From assembly GCF_047601505.1 (NCBI RefSeq), contig NZ_JASGJD010000001.1, positions 1,922,001 to 1,986,000 of the forward strand: a DNA stretch of 64,000 nucleotides, given 5' to 3'. A program made the position numbers and the translations under genes. A model generated the notes under the pieces. It did not search any database, was not told the origin of the DNA, and saw only the letters and a list, made by a program, of their open reading frames with translations. This stretch comes from Cloacibacterium sp047601505 (GTDB lineage Bacteria; Bacteroidota; Bacteroidia; Flavobacteriales; Weeksellaceae). The number at the start of each line of letters is the position of its first letter. Position 1 is the first letter of the stretch. Of this stretch, positions 16,398 through 25,592 are shown in pieces.

Positions 16398-18947
16398 TTA
16401 CATTGGTGGCATATCATCGCCACCTTGGTCGTTGCTATTAACGTCTTTCTTTTTCTTAGGTTGTTCTATTTTTTCTCCTTGTTTAAATCTGTATGTAAAA
16501 GAAAGTGCAAATTGTCTTGGTTGCCATTGCATATAGCTGTCTCTGCTGAAACCATCTCCATAACTTGTAGATCTCATAGTTCTTGTATTGAAGATGTCTT
16601 GGATATTAAACGTAATAGTTCCGCTTCCTTTTAAGACTGTTTTGGATGCTCCAAAATTAACAGCGTACATATCTTTTCTGTCTTGGCTGGCGGTTTTCTG
16701 TCCACCTCTGTAATTTCCTTGAAATTGAAAATTAAAAGTTTTATCAATTTTGAAGGTTGAAGTTAACCTCGCTCTAGAAGAAAACCCACTTCCTTCAAAA
16801 GATAATGGATTGCTTACATATTCAGTATCAGAGAAAATTCCTTTCGTATTATATCCAAAGAAATCTACATTTCCCATGAATCTTAGCCATTTTGTAGCTT
16901 CCCAATTAAAATTAATTTCCAAACCATAGCTGTCATTACTTCCTAAATTAATAGGTTTTGTGTGGAATACAGTTTGTGTTTCTCCGTTAGAATTGGTAGG
17001 GTCTACTAATTCTGTTTTATTATAAACTACCATTTTTACATCATCTTTTTGATGTCTGTAATATAATGTAGGATTTATGGTTAATTTCTTTTTAGAAATA
17101 CTGTATCCAAATTCATAAGAATCTACATAAGAAGGATTAAGGTTTATATTTCCATCAAAAATATTTTGATTATCATTATAATTTGGGTTAGGTATCATGA
17201 AGAAAGAACGAGGTCTGTCTATTCTTTTAGAATAATTAACCAATAACTGATTGTCTTTTCCTAAATCATAACTTAAGAAAACACTTGGGAATAAATTGTT
17301 GTAATTTTTAGTGGTGTTTACTGCAGTTCCCTCTAGGCTAAGGTAATCAATATTAACATTAGAATATTCGTTTCTTAAACCAATTTGATAGCCAAGATTT
17401 CCTAGTTTACTTTTGAATTGTGCATAAAAAGCATTAAATACTTCTTTGTATGTTGCATCATAAGTGTATTTTGGTAAAAATCCGAATGCTGTATCATCTG
17501 CAAGTTTTTGTCTTACATCATTATTATAATCATTATTGTTTACATCTAATCTGTAGCCTGCTTCAAATTTTGATTTTTCGCCAATAGGCAATTCATAATC
17601 TGCTTTACCAATAATTGATTTATTGATGGTTTCTTGGTTAATGATGTTTTCTAAATCAAAACTATTATTAGAAGTTTGTTCAATATCTGTATCGTTAAAA
17701 GATCTATTTCTTTGTAAGCTTAATGATAATGCAATGTTTTGACCTTTGTCGTCAAATTTATGGTCTAAACCAAAATCTCCCTGAAAAGCTAGATTGTTAT
17801 TTTTACCATTTGTTGTTCTTAATCTATCTAAACTTGTAGAATCAAAATATAGATAATTGTAATTTACATTTCCATTACTATTATTATCGAAAGTTCTAAC
17901 GGTTCCTGATGCGTTAATGGAAGTTCTATCAGAAAAATCATACACAAAACCTGTACTTGCATTATAATTTCTACCTTGACTTTCTGTAATAGATTCTTGG
18001 TGTTGCTCTAAAGTTGGGCTATCTGTTGTAGGATTTGTAAAATAAGCGTTTGTTCTATTGGTATTTTTAGACTCTCTATATCCTAAACCTCCATTTAGAA
18101 ACCATGTAAGATTTCCTTTTCTTAGATTAAGGCTTGCATTAAGATTTGTTTGTGGTAAATATCCTAAAGTTCCTGTTACGCTACCATTAAGACCTAGTTT
18201 TTTATCTTTTTTGAGAATAATATTCAATATTCCGGCAGTACCACTTGCTTCAAATTTAGAAGAAGGATTGGTAATTACCTCAATTCTATCTATTTGGTCT
18301 GCAGGGATGCTTTGTAGCGCATTAGCTCCATCATCTATTCCTAGTAGAGCAGAAGGTTTACCATTTATTAAAAATTTTACATTAGAACTCCCTCTCATAG
18401 AAACAGTTCCGTCTGTATCTACAGAAATGGAAGGTACATTTGCCAGTACATCTTGTAAATTACCTCCTTTGCTTATAATGTCTTGGTTTACATCATAAGT
18501 TCTTTTGTCCAATTCTATTTTATAAGGTTTTGTAGCTACAGTAAGCGTTACACCTTCTATATCTTTAGTTTTAGTATTGGTAACTGTAGTTTCGTTTTCT
18601 AAAGTGAAATTTTCTAAGCTAGATGCTCCAGGAATATTTTTTGTGATTACCGTTTTCTTGAAATCTATTGCTTCTATGGTAATTTCGTAACTTCCAGGAA
18701 CTAAACTTAATGAGTAATGTCCTTTGTCATCTGTAAGAGTAGCATCGCTAAATAATGCTGCATTTTCTTTTACTGTTTTGTTTTTAAAAGTTACTGAAGC
18801 GTATGGAATGGGATTTTTTTGCGAATCTAAAACTTTCCCAGAAATCTGCTGTTTCTCCTGTCCGAAAGCCATTGCAGCAGCAGTTAACACAATCGTTAAG
18901 CCTAAAGTTCTCCTTCTTAATTGTGTAATGTTTTCAATGTTAATCAT
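16398..18947 (-). CDS. TonB-dependent outer-membrane receptor (outer membrane beta-barrel family)
   Basis: An 849-residue outer-membrane transporter. The order is: signal peptide (~1-29), a CarboxypepD-regulatory-like beta-sandwich (I-S-G-K-V-L-D-S-Q, ~35-125), a plug domain (V-L-A-N-V-P-S-I-S-V-D, then G-S-S-N-V-K-F-L-I-N-G-K-P), and a long Tyr/Asn-rich beta barrel. The C-terminus ends in a Lys-rich then acidic tail (Q-P-K-K-K-K-D ... D-D-M-P-P-M), as in many flavobacterial members. There is no SusD-like partner next to it, so it more likely takes up a metal chelate or peptide than a glycan. The substrate is unknown. Confidence 0.92.
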   Translation of the reverse strand: MINIENITQLRRRTLGLTIVLTAAAMAFGQEKQQISGKVLDSQKNPIPYASVTFKNKTVKENAALFSDATLTDDKGHYSLSLVPGSYEITIEAIDFKKTVITKNIPGASSLENFTLENETTVTNTKTKDIEGVTLTVATKPYKIELDKRTYDVNQDIISKGGNLQDVLANVPSISVDTDGTVSMRGSSNVKFLINGKPSALLGIDDGANALQSIPADQIDRIEVITNPSSKFEASGTAGILNIILKKDKKLGLNGSVTGTLGYLPQTNLNASLNLRKGNLTWFLNGGLGYRESKNTNRTNAYFTNPTTDSPTLEQHQESITESQGRNYNASTGFVYDFSDRTSINASGTVRTFDNNSNGNVNYNYLYFDSTSLDRLRTTNGKNNNLAFQGDFGLDHKFDDKGQNIALSLSLQRNRSFNDTDIEQTSNNSFDLENIINQETINKSIIGKADYELPIGEKSKFEAGYRLDVNNNDYNNDVRQKLADDTAFGFLPKYTYDATYKEVFNAFYAQFKSKLGNLGYQIGLRNEYSNVNIDYLSLEGTAVNTTKNYNNLFPSVFLSYDLGKDNQLLVNYSKRIDRPRSFFMIPNPNYNDNQNIFDGNINLNPSYVDSYEFGYSISKKKLTINPTLYYRHQKDDVKMVVYNKTELVDPTNSNGETQTVFHTKPINLGSNDSYGLEINFNWEATKWLRFMGNVDFFGYNTKGIFSDTEYVSNPLSFEGSGFSSRARLTSTFKIDKTFNFQFQGNYRGGQKTASQDRKDMYAVNFGASKTVLKGSGTITFNIQDIFNTRTMRSTSYGDGFSRDSYMQWQPRQFALSFTYRFKQGEKIEQPKKKKDVNSNDQGGDDMPPM

Positions 18948-19101
18948 TATTTTCTTTTTTGCGAAGCAAAATTACGAGTTGCTTCGTGGTTGGATATTTA
19001 TAATTTAGCGAAATGTTTATACAATTTTCACCTTGTTTCGTTCTATTAGACGAAACTTTTGTTAGATTGTTAAATCTGAAAAACGTTAAAAGATGTTAAA
19101 T

Positions 19102-20139
19102 TTATTTAATTTGTCTAGAGTTTAGCCAATCTTGATATTCTTTGGCATTTTTTGCGTGTTCCGCATCGTTGTCTGTAAATTTATGAAAACCCATTCTTTT
19201 CGGGTCTGCACACATAAAAATGTAATGGTGTTTTTCTGCATTTAGCACTGCATCTACAGAACTTTTATCAACTATACAAATAGGGCCAGGAGGAATGCCA
19301 GCATTTTTGTACGTGTTGTAAGGAGATTGCACAGAAAGATGTTTGTATAAAACTCTTTTTATATCACTTTTGAAATTATCTTCTTTGTTAATTGCATAAA
19401 TTACCGTTGGGTCGCTTTGAAGTTTCATTTCTTTTTTGAAACGATTGATATACAAACCTGCAATGGTTTTTTGTTCGTCTGCTTTGCCTCCAGATTCTTT
19501 GTAAACAATTGATGCTAACGCATAAACCTGATTTTTTGTAAGTCCAGAATTTTTAAGTTTACTTTCTCTTTCGGGAGTCCAAAATTCTTGATAATCTTTT
19601 TCAAATTTTTTGAAAAAATCTTCTGGTTTTACTGTCCAATAAAATTCATAAGTATCCGAAAAGAAGTAGTTTTTTAAATCTTCAGCATTTTTTAAACCTT
19701 TTTCTTGAGCTATTTTGTTGAAAGCATTTACAAAACTTAAAGAATCTGCTTCTGTTTTTCTAGAAACTCTGCCAATCATTTGATATACTGTACCGAAATC
19801 TCCAATTCTAAAAGAGTTTGGCGTTTGGTTTCCAGCTTTAATCATATTTACCAACTGGTTGTTTCCAGCGCCAGATTCAATTTTATATCGTCCTGGTTTT
19901 ATTTTCTTGTCAAGATTTTTTTGAAGTGCAACTTCTTTAAAACTTTCTTTATTTTTAAGAAAAGGAGAAATAGAATCTAAAACCTGTGCAAAATGAGCTC
20001 CTGTAGGTACCAAAATATAACCTTCTTTTTCTACGTTTCCGAGTTTATATTTTTTGAAAAATTTAAAAGCAAAAAAGCCTCCAATTAAAAATAAAACCAA
20101 TGCTATTATTGCAATGACAGAATAAATCTTGTTTTTCAT
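19102..20139 (-). CDS. mltG: Endolytic peptidoglycan transglycosylase MltG
   Basis: MltG cleaves nascent glycan strands at the inner membrane and sets their length. The 345-residue protein starts with one membrane helix (residues ~7-27) and continues with the periplasmic YceG domain. A-S-I-V-Y-K-E-S-G-G contains the catalytic Glu. L-Q-S-D-P-T-V-I-Y-A and S-P-Y-N-T-Y-K-N-A-G-I-P-P-G-P-I are strongly conserved family segments. It lies 54 nt downstream of dapF on the same strand, so the two probably share a transcript, linking peptidoglycan precursor and strand processing. Confidence 0.95.
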   Translation of the reverse strand: MKNKIYSVIAIIALVLFLIGGFFAFKFFKKYKLGNVEKEGYILVPTGAHFAQVLDSISPFLKNKESFKEVALQKNLDKKIKPGRYKIESGAGNNQLVNMIKAGNQTPNSFRIGDFGTVYQMIGRVSRKTEADSLSFVNAFNKIAQEKGLKNAEDLKNYFFSDTYEFYWTVKPEDFFKKFEKDYQEFWTPERESKLKNSGLTKNQVYALASIVYKESGGKADEQKTIAGLYINRFKKEMKLQSDPTVIYAINKEDNFKSDIKRVLYKHLSVQSPYNTYKNAGIPPGPICIVDKSSVDAVLNAEKHHYIFMCADPKRMGFHKFTDNDAEHAKNAKEYQDWLNSRQIK

Positions 20140-20193
20140 AAATAATGATAAATAAATGATAATTGATTAATTTTTTAATCTTTTGACTTTCAA

Positions 20194-20967
20194 CTAAATG
20201 TTAATTTTTCCTTTAAAAACTTGCTTTGCTGGACCTTCTAGCCAAACGTTATCAAAACCTTTATCGTTTTCTTGGGCATAAACTTTTAGGTTTCCTCCTA
20301 ATACTTTTACATCCACTTTATTGGTTTTGTTATTTTTCATATAAGTAATTGCGCAAGCGGTAACGCCTGTTCCACAGCTATATGTTTCGTCTTCTACACC
20401 ACGTTCGTAAGTTCTTACAAAGATTTTGTTGGGTTCTAGCTCTTCTACAAAATTCACATTGATGCCTTCTTTAGCATATCTTTCAGAATTTCTAATGTTG
20501 TAACCGTTTTGGTAAACATCATAATTTTCTACATTTTCTACATATTTTACAAAATGAGGAGAACCGGTATTCAATTCGAAGTTTTCATCAATATTTTTAA
20601 TGGTTTCAATGTCAATCATTTTTAGTTTTACGATACCGTTTTTAATTTCGGCTTCGTGCAAACCATCAATCGCATTAAAAGTGCATTTTTCTTCGAAGAC
20701 ATCTAAGAAATGGGCAAATGCAACAAGGCATCTTCCTCCATTTCCGCACATGGTAGATTCGTTTCCGTCAGAATTGTAGTAAACCATGTTAAAATCTACA
20801 TGGTCTCCGTTTTCTAGCAAAATAAGTCCGTCGCCACCAATTCCGAAGCGTCTGTCGCAAAGATTTTTAATGATTTCTGTGTCTTTTGGGAAACTAAGGT
20901 CACGATTGTCTATCATTACAAAATCGTTTCCTGTACCTTGATATTTATAGAATTCTATTGTTTTCAT
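20194..20967 (-). CDS. dapF: Diaminopimelate epimerase
   Basis: DapF converts LL- to meso-diaminopimelate, the last step before lysine and a peptidoglycan building block. The 257-residue protein has both catalytic cysteines: Cys74 in M-C-G-N-G-G-R-C and Cys198 in S-C-G-T-G-V-T-A-C. The N-terminal Y-Q-G-T-G-N-D-F-V motif is also present. It is slightly shorter than the E. coli enzyme (274). It is the first gene of a likely two-gene unit with mltG. Confidence 0.96.
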   Translation of the reverse strand: MKTIEFYKYQGTGNDFVMIDNRDLSFPKDTEIIKNLCDRRFGIGGDGLILLENGDHVDFNMVYYNSDGNESTMCGNGGRCLVAFAHFLDVFEEKCTFNAIDGLHEAEIKNGIVKLKMIDIETIKNIDENFELNTGSPHFVKYVENVENYDVYQNGYNIRNSERYAKEGINVNFVEELEPNKIFVRTYERGVEDETYSCGTGVTACAITYMKNNKTNKVDVKVLGGNLKVYAQENDKGFDNVWLEGPAKQVFKGKINI

Positions 20968-21045
20968 TTTTGATAAATAATTGCAAAAATAAGTAAAAGG
21001 TTTCTAATCTTTTGGTTGAATTTTTAGATTTCTATAATTGAAGAA

Positions 21046-21720
21046 TTAATTAGAGTTTCTGAATGAATTTTTCCATTCAAAATAACCTTTAAAAGCCATA
21101 ATAGAGAAGATAATATATTGAACAGAAGTAATGCCTAAACCTTTGTAAATCATCATAGGAACACAAATGATGTCGCCAATAATCCAAAAAATCCAGTTTT
21201 CTACTTTGCGTTTTGCCATTTGCCACATTCCAACTAAAAAGATAGAAGTTGTAAATACATCTAGCCAATTTGCCCAATCCAAATGTCCGAAACCGAGCGC
21301 TTTTTTAATTTCAAAAGTCATTTGAAATTGATTGTCTATGAATGGTTTGTAATAATAAATAACACTTACTAAACCTAAACTTAGAACGAATAAAAAAGTT
21401 GAAAACAACCAATCTTTTTTATTAGCCCAAGAAACTTCTACATGAATATTGTCTTCGGAACTTTTAGACCAAAGAATCCAACCATAGATACTCATTATAG
21501 TGTAATAAATGTTAATCATACAATCTCCCAAAAGCCCGAAAACAAAAAGAATGTAAACATATAATGCAGTAGAGATAATGCCAGTTGGATATACCCAAAT
21601 ATTTTTTTTGATAGAAAAATAAACACTTAAGATGCCAAAAGTTGAAGCAATAGCTTCTAAAATAATCTGAATGGTGGTGTAGCTTTCGTATGGTTTTAAG
21701 AAAAGGTCGTATAGGTTCAT
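21046..21720 (-). CDS. pnuC: Nicotinamide riboside/mononucleotide transporter PnuC
   Basis: A 224-residue inner-membrane protein with about seven helices. Family features are I-L-E-A-I-A-S-T-F-G-I-L-S-V, W-V-Y-P-T-G-I-I-S and M-S-I-Y-G-W-I-L-W, plus the conserved W-I-F-W-I-I-G-D-I near the C-terminus. PnuC takes up nicotinamide riboside by facilitated diffusion. Related PnuT proteins carry thiamine and usually follow a TPP riboswitch; I see no THI-box upstream, which favours the vitamin B3 role. No NadR-like kinase is adjacent. Confidence 0.88.
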   Translation of the reverse strand: MNLYDLFLKPYESYTTIQIILEAIASTFGILSVYFSIKKNIWVYPTGIISTALYVYILFVFGLLGDCMINIYYTIMSIYGWILWSKSSEDNIHVEVSWANKKDWLFSTFLFVLSLGLVSVIYYYKPFIDNQFQMTFEIKKALGFGHLDWANWLDVFTTSIFLVGMWQMAKRKVENWIFWIIGDIICVPMMIYKGLGITSVQYIIFSIMAFKGYFEWKNSFRNSN

Positions 21721-21858
21721 GGTTCAAAAATACAGTTTTTGGAGAGAAAAGTCTTTAAAAAGTTGGTTTTTTCTTTAATGGTGGTGGTTTTTTAGGGGGT
21801 GTTTCAAAATAATTGAAATAAAATCGATTTATAAGTGTTAATAATTCATAATTTTTTA

Positions 21859-21866
21859 TACTTTTG
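21859..21866 (+). promoter_or_regulatory. -7 element (TACTTTTG) of the permease gene
   Basis: A TAnnTTTG match lies 28 nt before the permease ATG, giving a short leader of roughly 20 nt. Confidence 0.5.
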
Positions 21867-21894
21867 AAAGCACAAAATTAACAAACGAAAAATT

Positions 21895-23457
21895 ATGTCG
21901 AATATTTGGATTAAAAAACCGATGAGTGCCTATGAAGCGGACATTAAGAAGAGCCAGCTGAAGAGAGTACTAGGGAAATGGAGCCTTACAGCTATTGGTA
22001 TTGGGGCAATTATCGGAGGTGGAATTTTTGTTCTTACAGGAACAGGAGCTTATTATCATGCAGGTCCTGCACTTGCATTGTCATTTGTAATAGCAGGTAT
22101 TGCGTGTGTTTTTGCCGCGCTTTGTTATTCGGAGTTTGCTTCTATATTACCTGTTGAAGGTTCTGCTTATGCTTATGCTTATGGAACAATTGGAGAAATT
22201 TTTGCTTGGATTATTGGATGGGGACTCATTTTAGAATATGCAATGGGGTCTATGACGGTGGCCGTAGCTTGGTCTGGTTATTTTAATAAATTATTGAAAA
22301 TGTTTGGCTTGCATTTGCCAGATTTTCTCACTTCAGACCCTTTTAGTTATGCTGGTGAAGGTTTTTCTATGAATCTGCCCGCTTTGTTAATTGTATTATT
22401 TGTAATTTCTATATTAGTAAAAGGTACAGAAGGTGCTTCCAAAGCTAATAATTTTATAGTAATGCTTAAAGTTTCTGCCGTTATATTTGTAATTATCGCA
22501 GGAGCTTTTTTTATTTTACCAGAAAACTGGACTCCTTTTATTCCAGCTCCAGAAATGGTAAAAGATGGAGATGTTTTAAAAGAAGCCTATGGATGGAAAG
22601 GTATTATTTCTGGTGCCGCAGCAATCTTTTTTGCTTATGTAGGATTTGATGCGGTTTCTACTCAGGCTGGTGAAGCAATTAACCCTAAAAAAGATGTTCC
22701 TTTTGCTATTGTAGCATCTTTGTTAATTTGTACTATTTTGTACATATTGGTTTCTTTGGTTCTTACGGGGATGATGCATTATTCAGATTTTAATCCTCAA
22801 GGTGCTTATCCAGATGCAATTAAAGCGCCAGTTGCTTATGCTTTTGAAATCGCTAGTAAGTCTCAAACAGGTATATCTCATGCAATCACGAGTGGTGCAG
22901 GTTACATTATTACCATAGCTGCTACAGTAGGTCTTATTTCTGTATTAATGGTTATGATTATGGGGCAATCTAGAATATTCTTAGGAATGTCTAAAGACGG
23001 TTTAATTCCTAAAACTTTTTCTATTGTTGACCCTAAAGCTGGTGTTCCTAGAAAAAATCTTTTTATTTTAGGAGGTGTTATATCAGTAGTTGCTGCTTTT
23101 ACGCCAATTAATAAACTAGCAGATATGACAAGTTTCGGAACTCTTTTTGCCTTTACGATGGTTTGTGTAGCAGTATGGATTTTAAGAAAAAGAGAACCAA
23201 ATTTGCAAAGAAATTTTAAAGTTCCTGCTTTGCCAGTAATTGCAACTTGTGGAATATTAATTAATACTTATTTAATTATTAATTTAAGTTGGGAAGCTCA
23301 GACTTTATCTTTCAGTTGGTTAATTATTGGGATGTTTGTTTACTTCTTATACAGTAAAAGAAACTCTAAACTTCAAAACGGAGGTTTTGGAGAAACCTTC
23401 AAGGCAGAACAAGAGCCATTACAAGAAGTTGATATTGATTTAGAAGACAAGGATTAA
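21895..23457 (+). CDS. APC-superfamily amino acid permease (CAT-like)
   Basis: A 520-residue inner-membrane transporter with 12 or more hydrophobic helices. The first helix carries G-I-G-A-I-I-G-G-G-I-F-V-L-T-G, the substrate/ion-binding unwound-helix motif of APC transporters. Y-V-G-F-D-A-V-S-T-Q-A-G-E-A-I-N-P-K-K-D is the conserved loop of cationic-amino-acid-type members. The C-terminal ~35 residues are hydrophilic and acidic. It would import amino acids, possibly with broad specificity. It is monocistronic, with a -7 element upstream and a terminator after it. Confidence 0.9.
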   Translation: MSNIWIKKPMSAYEADIKKSQLKRVLGKWSLTAIGIGAIIGGGIFVLTGTGAYYHAGPALALSFVIAGIACVFAALCYSEFASILPVEGSAYAYAYGTIGEIFAWIIGWGLILEYAMGSMTVAVAWSGYFNKLLKMFGLHLPDFLTSDPFSYAGEGFSMNLPALLIVLFVISILVKGTEGASKANNFIVMLKVSAVIFVIIAGAFFILPENWTPFIPAPEMVKDGDVLKEAYGWKGIISGAAAIFFAYVGFDAVSTQAGEAINPKKDVPFAIVASLLICTILYILVSLVLTGMMHYSDFNPQGAYPDAIKAPVAYAFEIASKSQTGISHAITSGAGYIITIAATVGLISVLMVMIMGQSRIFLGMSKDGLIPKTFSIVDPKAGVPRKNLFILGGVISVVAAFTPINKLADMTSFGTLFAFTMVCVAVWILRKREPNLQRNFKVPALPVIATCGILINTYLIINLSWEAQTLSFSWLIIGMFVYFLYSKRNSKLQNGGFGETFKAEQEPLQEVDIDLEDKD

Positions 23458-23475
23458 AAAAAATAATCATATTTT

Positions 23476-23506
23476 AAATTCCGCACATGTTGCGGAATTT
23501 TTTTTT
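23476..23506 (+). terminator. Terminator after the permease gene
   Basis: A 10-bp stem (AAATTCCGCA at 23476-23485 with 23491-23500) plus a T run. The T run overlaps the -7 element of the next gene (23506-23513). Confidence 0.88.
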
Positions 23507-23513
23507 ATTTTTG
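23506..23513 (+). promoter_or_regulatory. -7 element (TATTTTTG) overlapping a terminator
   Basis: A TAnnTTTG match lies 5 nt before the ATG at 23519 and directly abuts the T tract of the preceding terminator. No clear -33 motif. Confidence 0.4.
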
Positions 23514-23518
23514 AATTT

Positions 23519-24532
23519 ATGAGAAAAGTAGTTTTATTATTGGTTTTGTGTTTTCAGATTTTTAATGCTCAGAAACTAGATTTTAGTCTTTTATTTAAGG
23601 ATAAAATTAGCATTAGAGCCATACAAATTGTAGATGGAAAAGTATTTTATGCTGGTACAGATTCTAAATTTGGATTTGTTCACATGCAAGATACCATCTG
23701 GAAAAGACAAATTAGGCTGTCTAACGAAAAATTGGAATTTAGAACGTTAGCACATTTCGACCAATTGTTATACACCGTAAATATAGAAAGTCCGGCTTAT
23801 TTTTATAAAATTGATAAAAGAGATTTGTCTTATGAAATTTTTTATAAAGATACCCTTAGAACGGCTTTTTATGACGCATTTTCTTATGATAAAAAGGGAA
23901 GAGGAATTGCTATAAGCGATCCTACAAACAAAGGAAAAGCAACTTTTAGATTATTTACTAAGAAAAATTATAAACAAGACGACGGTATTATCCCTTTGTA
24001 CAACGAAGGCGAAGCTCATTTTGCAGCGAGCAATACCAATATTGCAACCGTTGGAAATTCCGTTTGGATTGCGACTGGTGGTAAAACTTCCAGAATTTTT
24101 AAATTTACTTGGGATAAGCCTTTTCATTGGGATGTTTTCGGGACGCCTTTTGTGAGTGGAGTTTCTTCTTCGGGAATTTATTCCATAGATTTTTACAACG
24201 AAAAGTTAGGAATTGCTGTAGGTGGAGATTACACCAAGCAAAAAGAAAATGTAAATAATATTGCCGTAACTTCTGATGGAGGAGAAACTTGGCAAAGTGT
24301 AGCATCAGGTAAAAATTCTGGTTATAAAACTTGTGTAAAATACCGTCCTGATTCTGGCGGTAAAGAAATTATAGCAGTAGGAGACGGAGATATTTCTTAT
24401 TCTGATGATTTCGGGAAGACTTGGAAGGTGATTTCCGAAGAAAAAAACCTTTTTGTTGTAGAATGGGTAGATAAAGATACTCTTGTATTTGCCGGGAAGA
24501 ATAGAATATTAAAAGCTAAGTTTTCTAATTAA
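23519..24532 (+). CDS. Secreted beta-propeller protein with Asp-box (BNR-like) repeats
   Basis: A 337-residue exported protein with signal peptide (MRKVVLLLVLCFQIFNAQ). The body looks like a beta-propeller. Two Asp-box motifs are clear, T-S-D-G-G-E-T-W and S-D-D-F-G-K-T-W, of the kind found in sialidase-like and YCF48/photosystem II stability-factor-like proteins. The family is often called 'oxidoreductase' in flavobacteria without evidence of such activity, and no catalytic residues can be assigned. The ATG follows a -7 element by 5 nt. Confidence 0.8.
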   Translation: MRKVVLLLVLCFQIFNAQKLDFSLLFKDKISIRAIQIVDGKVFYAGTDSKFGFVHMQDTIWKRQIRLSNEKLEFRTLAHFDQLLYTVNIESPAYFYKIDKRDLSYEIFYKDTLRTAFYDAFSYDKKGRGIAISDPTNKGKATFRLFTKKNYKQDDGIIPLYNEGEAHFAASNTNIATVGNSVWIATGGKTSRIFKFTWDKPFHWDVFGTPFVSGVSSSGIYSIDFYNEKLGIAVGGDYTKQKENVNNIAVTSDGGETWQSVASGKNSGYKTCVKYRPDSGGKEIIAVGDGDISYSDDFGKTWKVISEEKNLFVVEWVDKDTLVFAGKNRILKAKFSN

Positions 24533-24605
24533 TTAACATTGTTCTAGTATTTGATTGCTGTCTCATAAATTATAAGATTTTTGTTTGTTTTGAAAAGAAC
24601 CAGGC

Positions 24606-24794
24606 AAGAATATAACTCCACAACTTAAAAATATAAAACCACATCGTAAGAAAATAAAACCACAACGCTAAAATATAACTCCGTAACTCAAGAATATAAA
24701 ACTGCAACTTAAGAATGTAAAACCGCAACTCTAAAATATAATTCCGCAAAGCAAGAATATAAAACCGTAACGTGAGAATATAAAACCTTCTAGG
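24606..24794. repeat. 21-bp tandem repeat array, nine units
   Basis: Nine consecutive 21-base units with no spacers fill most of the 310-bp gap between two convergent genes. The approximate unit is AAGAATATAAAACCGCAACT plus one variable base, and units differ at 3-6 positions. The variable positions cluster at the unit edges (AACTC, AACGT, AACTT, AAAGC). There are no palindromes and no spacers, so this is a minisatellite rather than a CRISPR. A minus-strand frame stays open through all units (seven residues per unit, x-L-R-F-Y-I-L), but has no ATG before the second-last unit. Confidence 0.9.
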
Positions 24795-24842
24795 TAGAAT
24801 ATTAATTTGGGATGAGAGAATGTTGCGTTAGAAGAGTATGTT

Positions 24843-25457
24843 TTATTCGATTTTATTTATTTTTCCAAATTGAACTTGATTTTCCTCAATTTTTTCATAT
24901 AAATATTCGTTTCCATTAATTTTAAGTATTCTTACCATGTAGTTTGGGATGTCACCAAGCATCATTTTGGTTTTTTCGGTAGGGATTATTGTGTAATCTC
25001 CATTTTTTAACCAATTTATTTTACCACTATAAGTTTGTCCCGAATAAGTTTCGTATTGAATATCTTCTTTTCTTTCAAAATTATATGATTGAAACTCTCC
25101 TAAAATCTGCAAAGTAAATTTTCCAGATTTGAATTTTTCAGGATTTAACTTCGGGTCAAAATCGATACATTTTTCTGCATATAATTTTTTTGAGAGATTG
25201 CTATTGTAATATATTGCTTCAATTAAATTTTCGCAGCCTTTATTTTTTTCTCCAATAATAATTTGTAAATATCCTTTGAAATATAATGAACTAGGATTGT
25301 TTGGAGAAAATTTCAGTGATAAATCTAAATTTTTTATAGCACTTTCATAATCTTGATTTTCAATATCATTCATTGCTGTTTTCATAGTTGATGCCCAATC
25401 TTCTTTTTGTTGACAAAAAATATTAATTGAGAAAAATAAGAATAAGAAATATTTCAT
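24843..25457 (-). CDS. Secreted TPR-like protein of unknown function
   Basis: A 204-residue exported protein with signal peptide (MKYFLFLFFSINIFCQQ). Residues ~20-90 contain TPR-type helices (A-M-N-D-I-E-N-Q-D-Y-E-S-A, then L-K-F-S-P-N-N-P-S-S-L-Y-F-K-G-Y). The C-terminal half is predicted beta-rich, with F-T-L-Q-I-L-G-E-F and G-D-Y-T-I-I-P-T-E, and is of unknown family. The gene converges on the Asp-box protein gene across the 21-bp repeat array. Confidence 0.7.
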   Translation of the reverse strand: MKYFLFLFFSINIFCQQKEDWASTMKTAMNDIENQDYESAIKNLDLSLKFSPNNPSSLYFKGYLQIIIGEKNKGCENLIEAIYYNSNLSKKLYAEKCIDFDPKLNPEKFKSGKFTLQILGEFQSYNFERKEDIQYETYSGQTYSGKINWLKNGDYTIIPTEKTKMMLGDIPNYMVRILKINGNEYLYEKIEENQVQFGKINKIE

Positions 25458-25570
25458 TTATAAGTAGGTTATTGTAAGGTTTTATCATTCAAATATACAA
25501 AAGATTAAAGTATCGAGATGGAAAGTTTTTGTTTTTGAGAATAATTTGTTTAGGATTTGGGAGATAGTTT

Positions 25571-25578
25571 TAACTTTG
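25571..25578 (+). promoter_or_regulatory. -7 element (TAACTTTG) of the aldo/keto reductase gene
   Basis: A TAnnTTTG match lies 14 nt upstream of the ATG at 25593, in the divergent gap with the TPR-like gene. Confidence 0.45.
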
Positions 25579-25592
25579 ATAAAAAATAAGTT

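Noticed and set aside
21721..21894. TPP riboswitch ahead of pnuC
   Set aside because: No THI-box helices or conserved CTGAGA-type segment could be found upstream of the gene.
24606..24794. CRISPR array
   Set aside because: The 21-bp units are back-to-back with no spacers, the units are not palindromic, and no cas1/cas2 genes are near.
24543..24856. Protein-coding heptapeptide repeat on the minus strand of the minisatellite
   Set aside because: The frame has no start codon before the second-last unit, no signal for translation, and stays open simply because 21 is a multiple of three.
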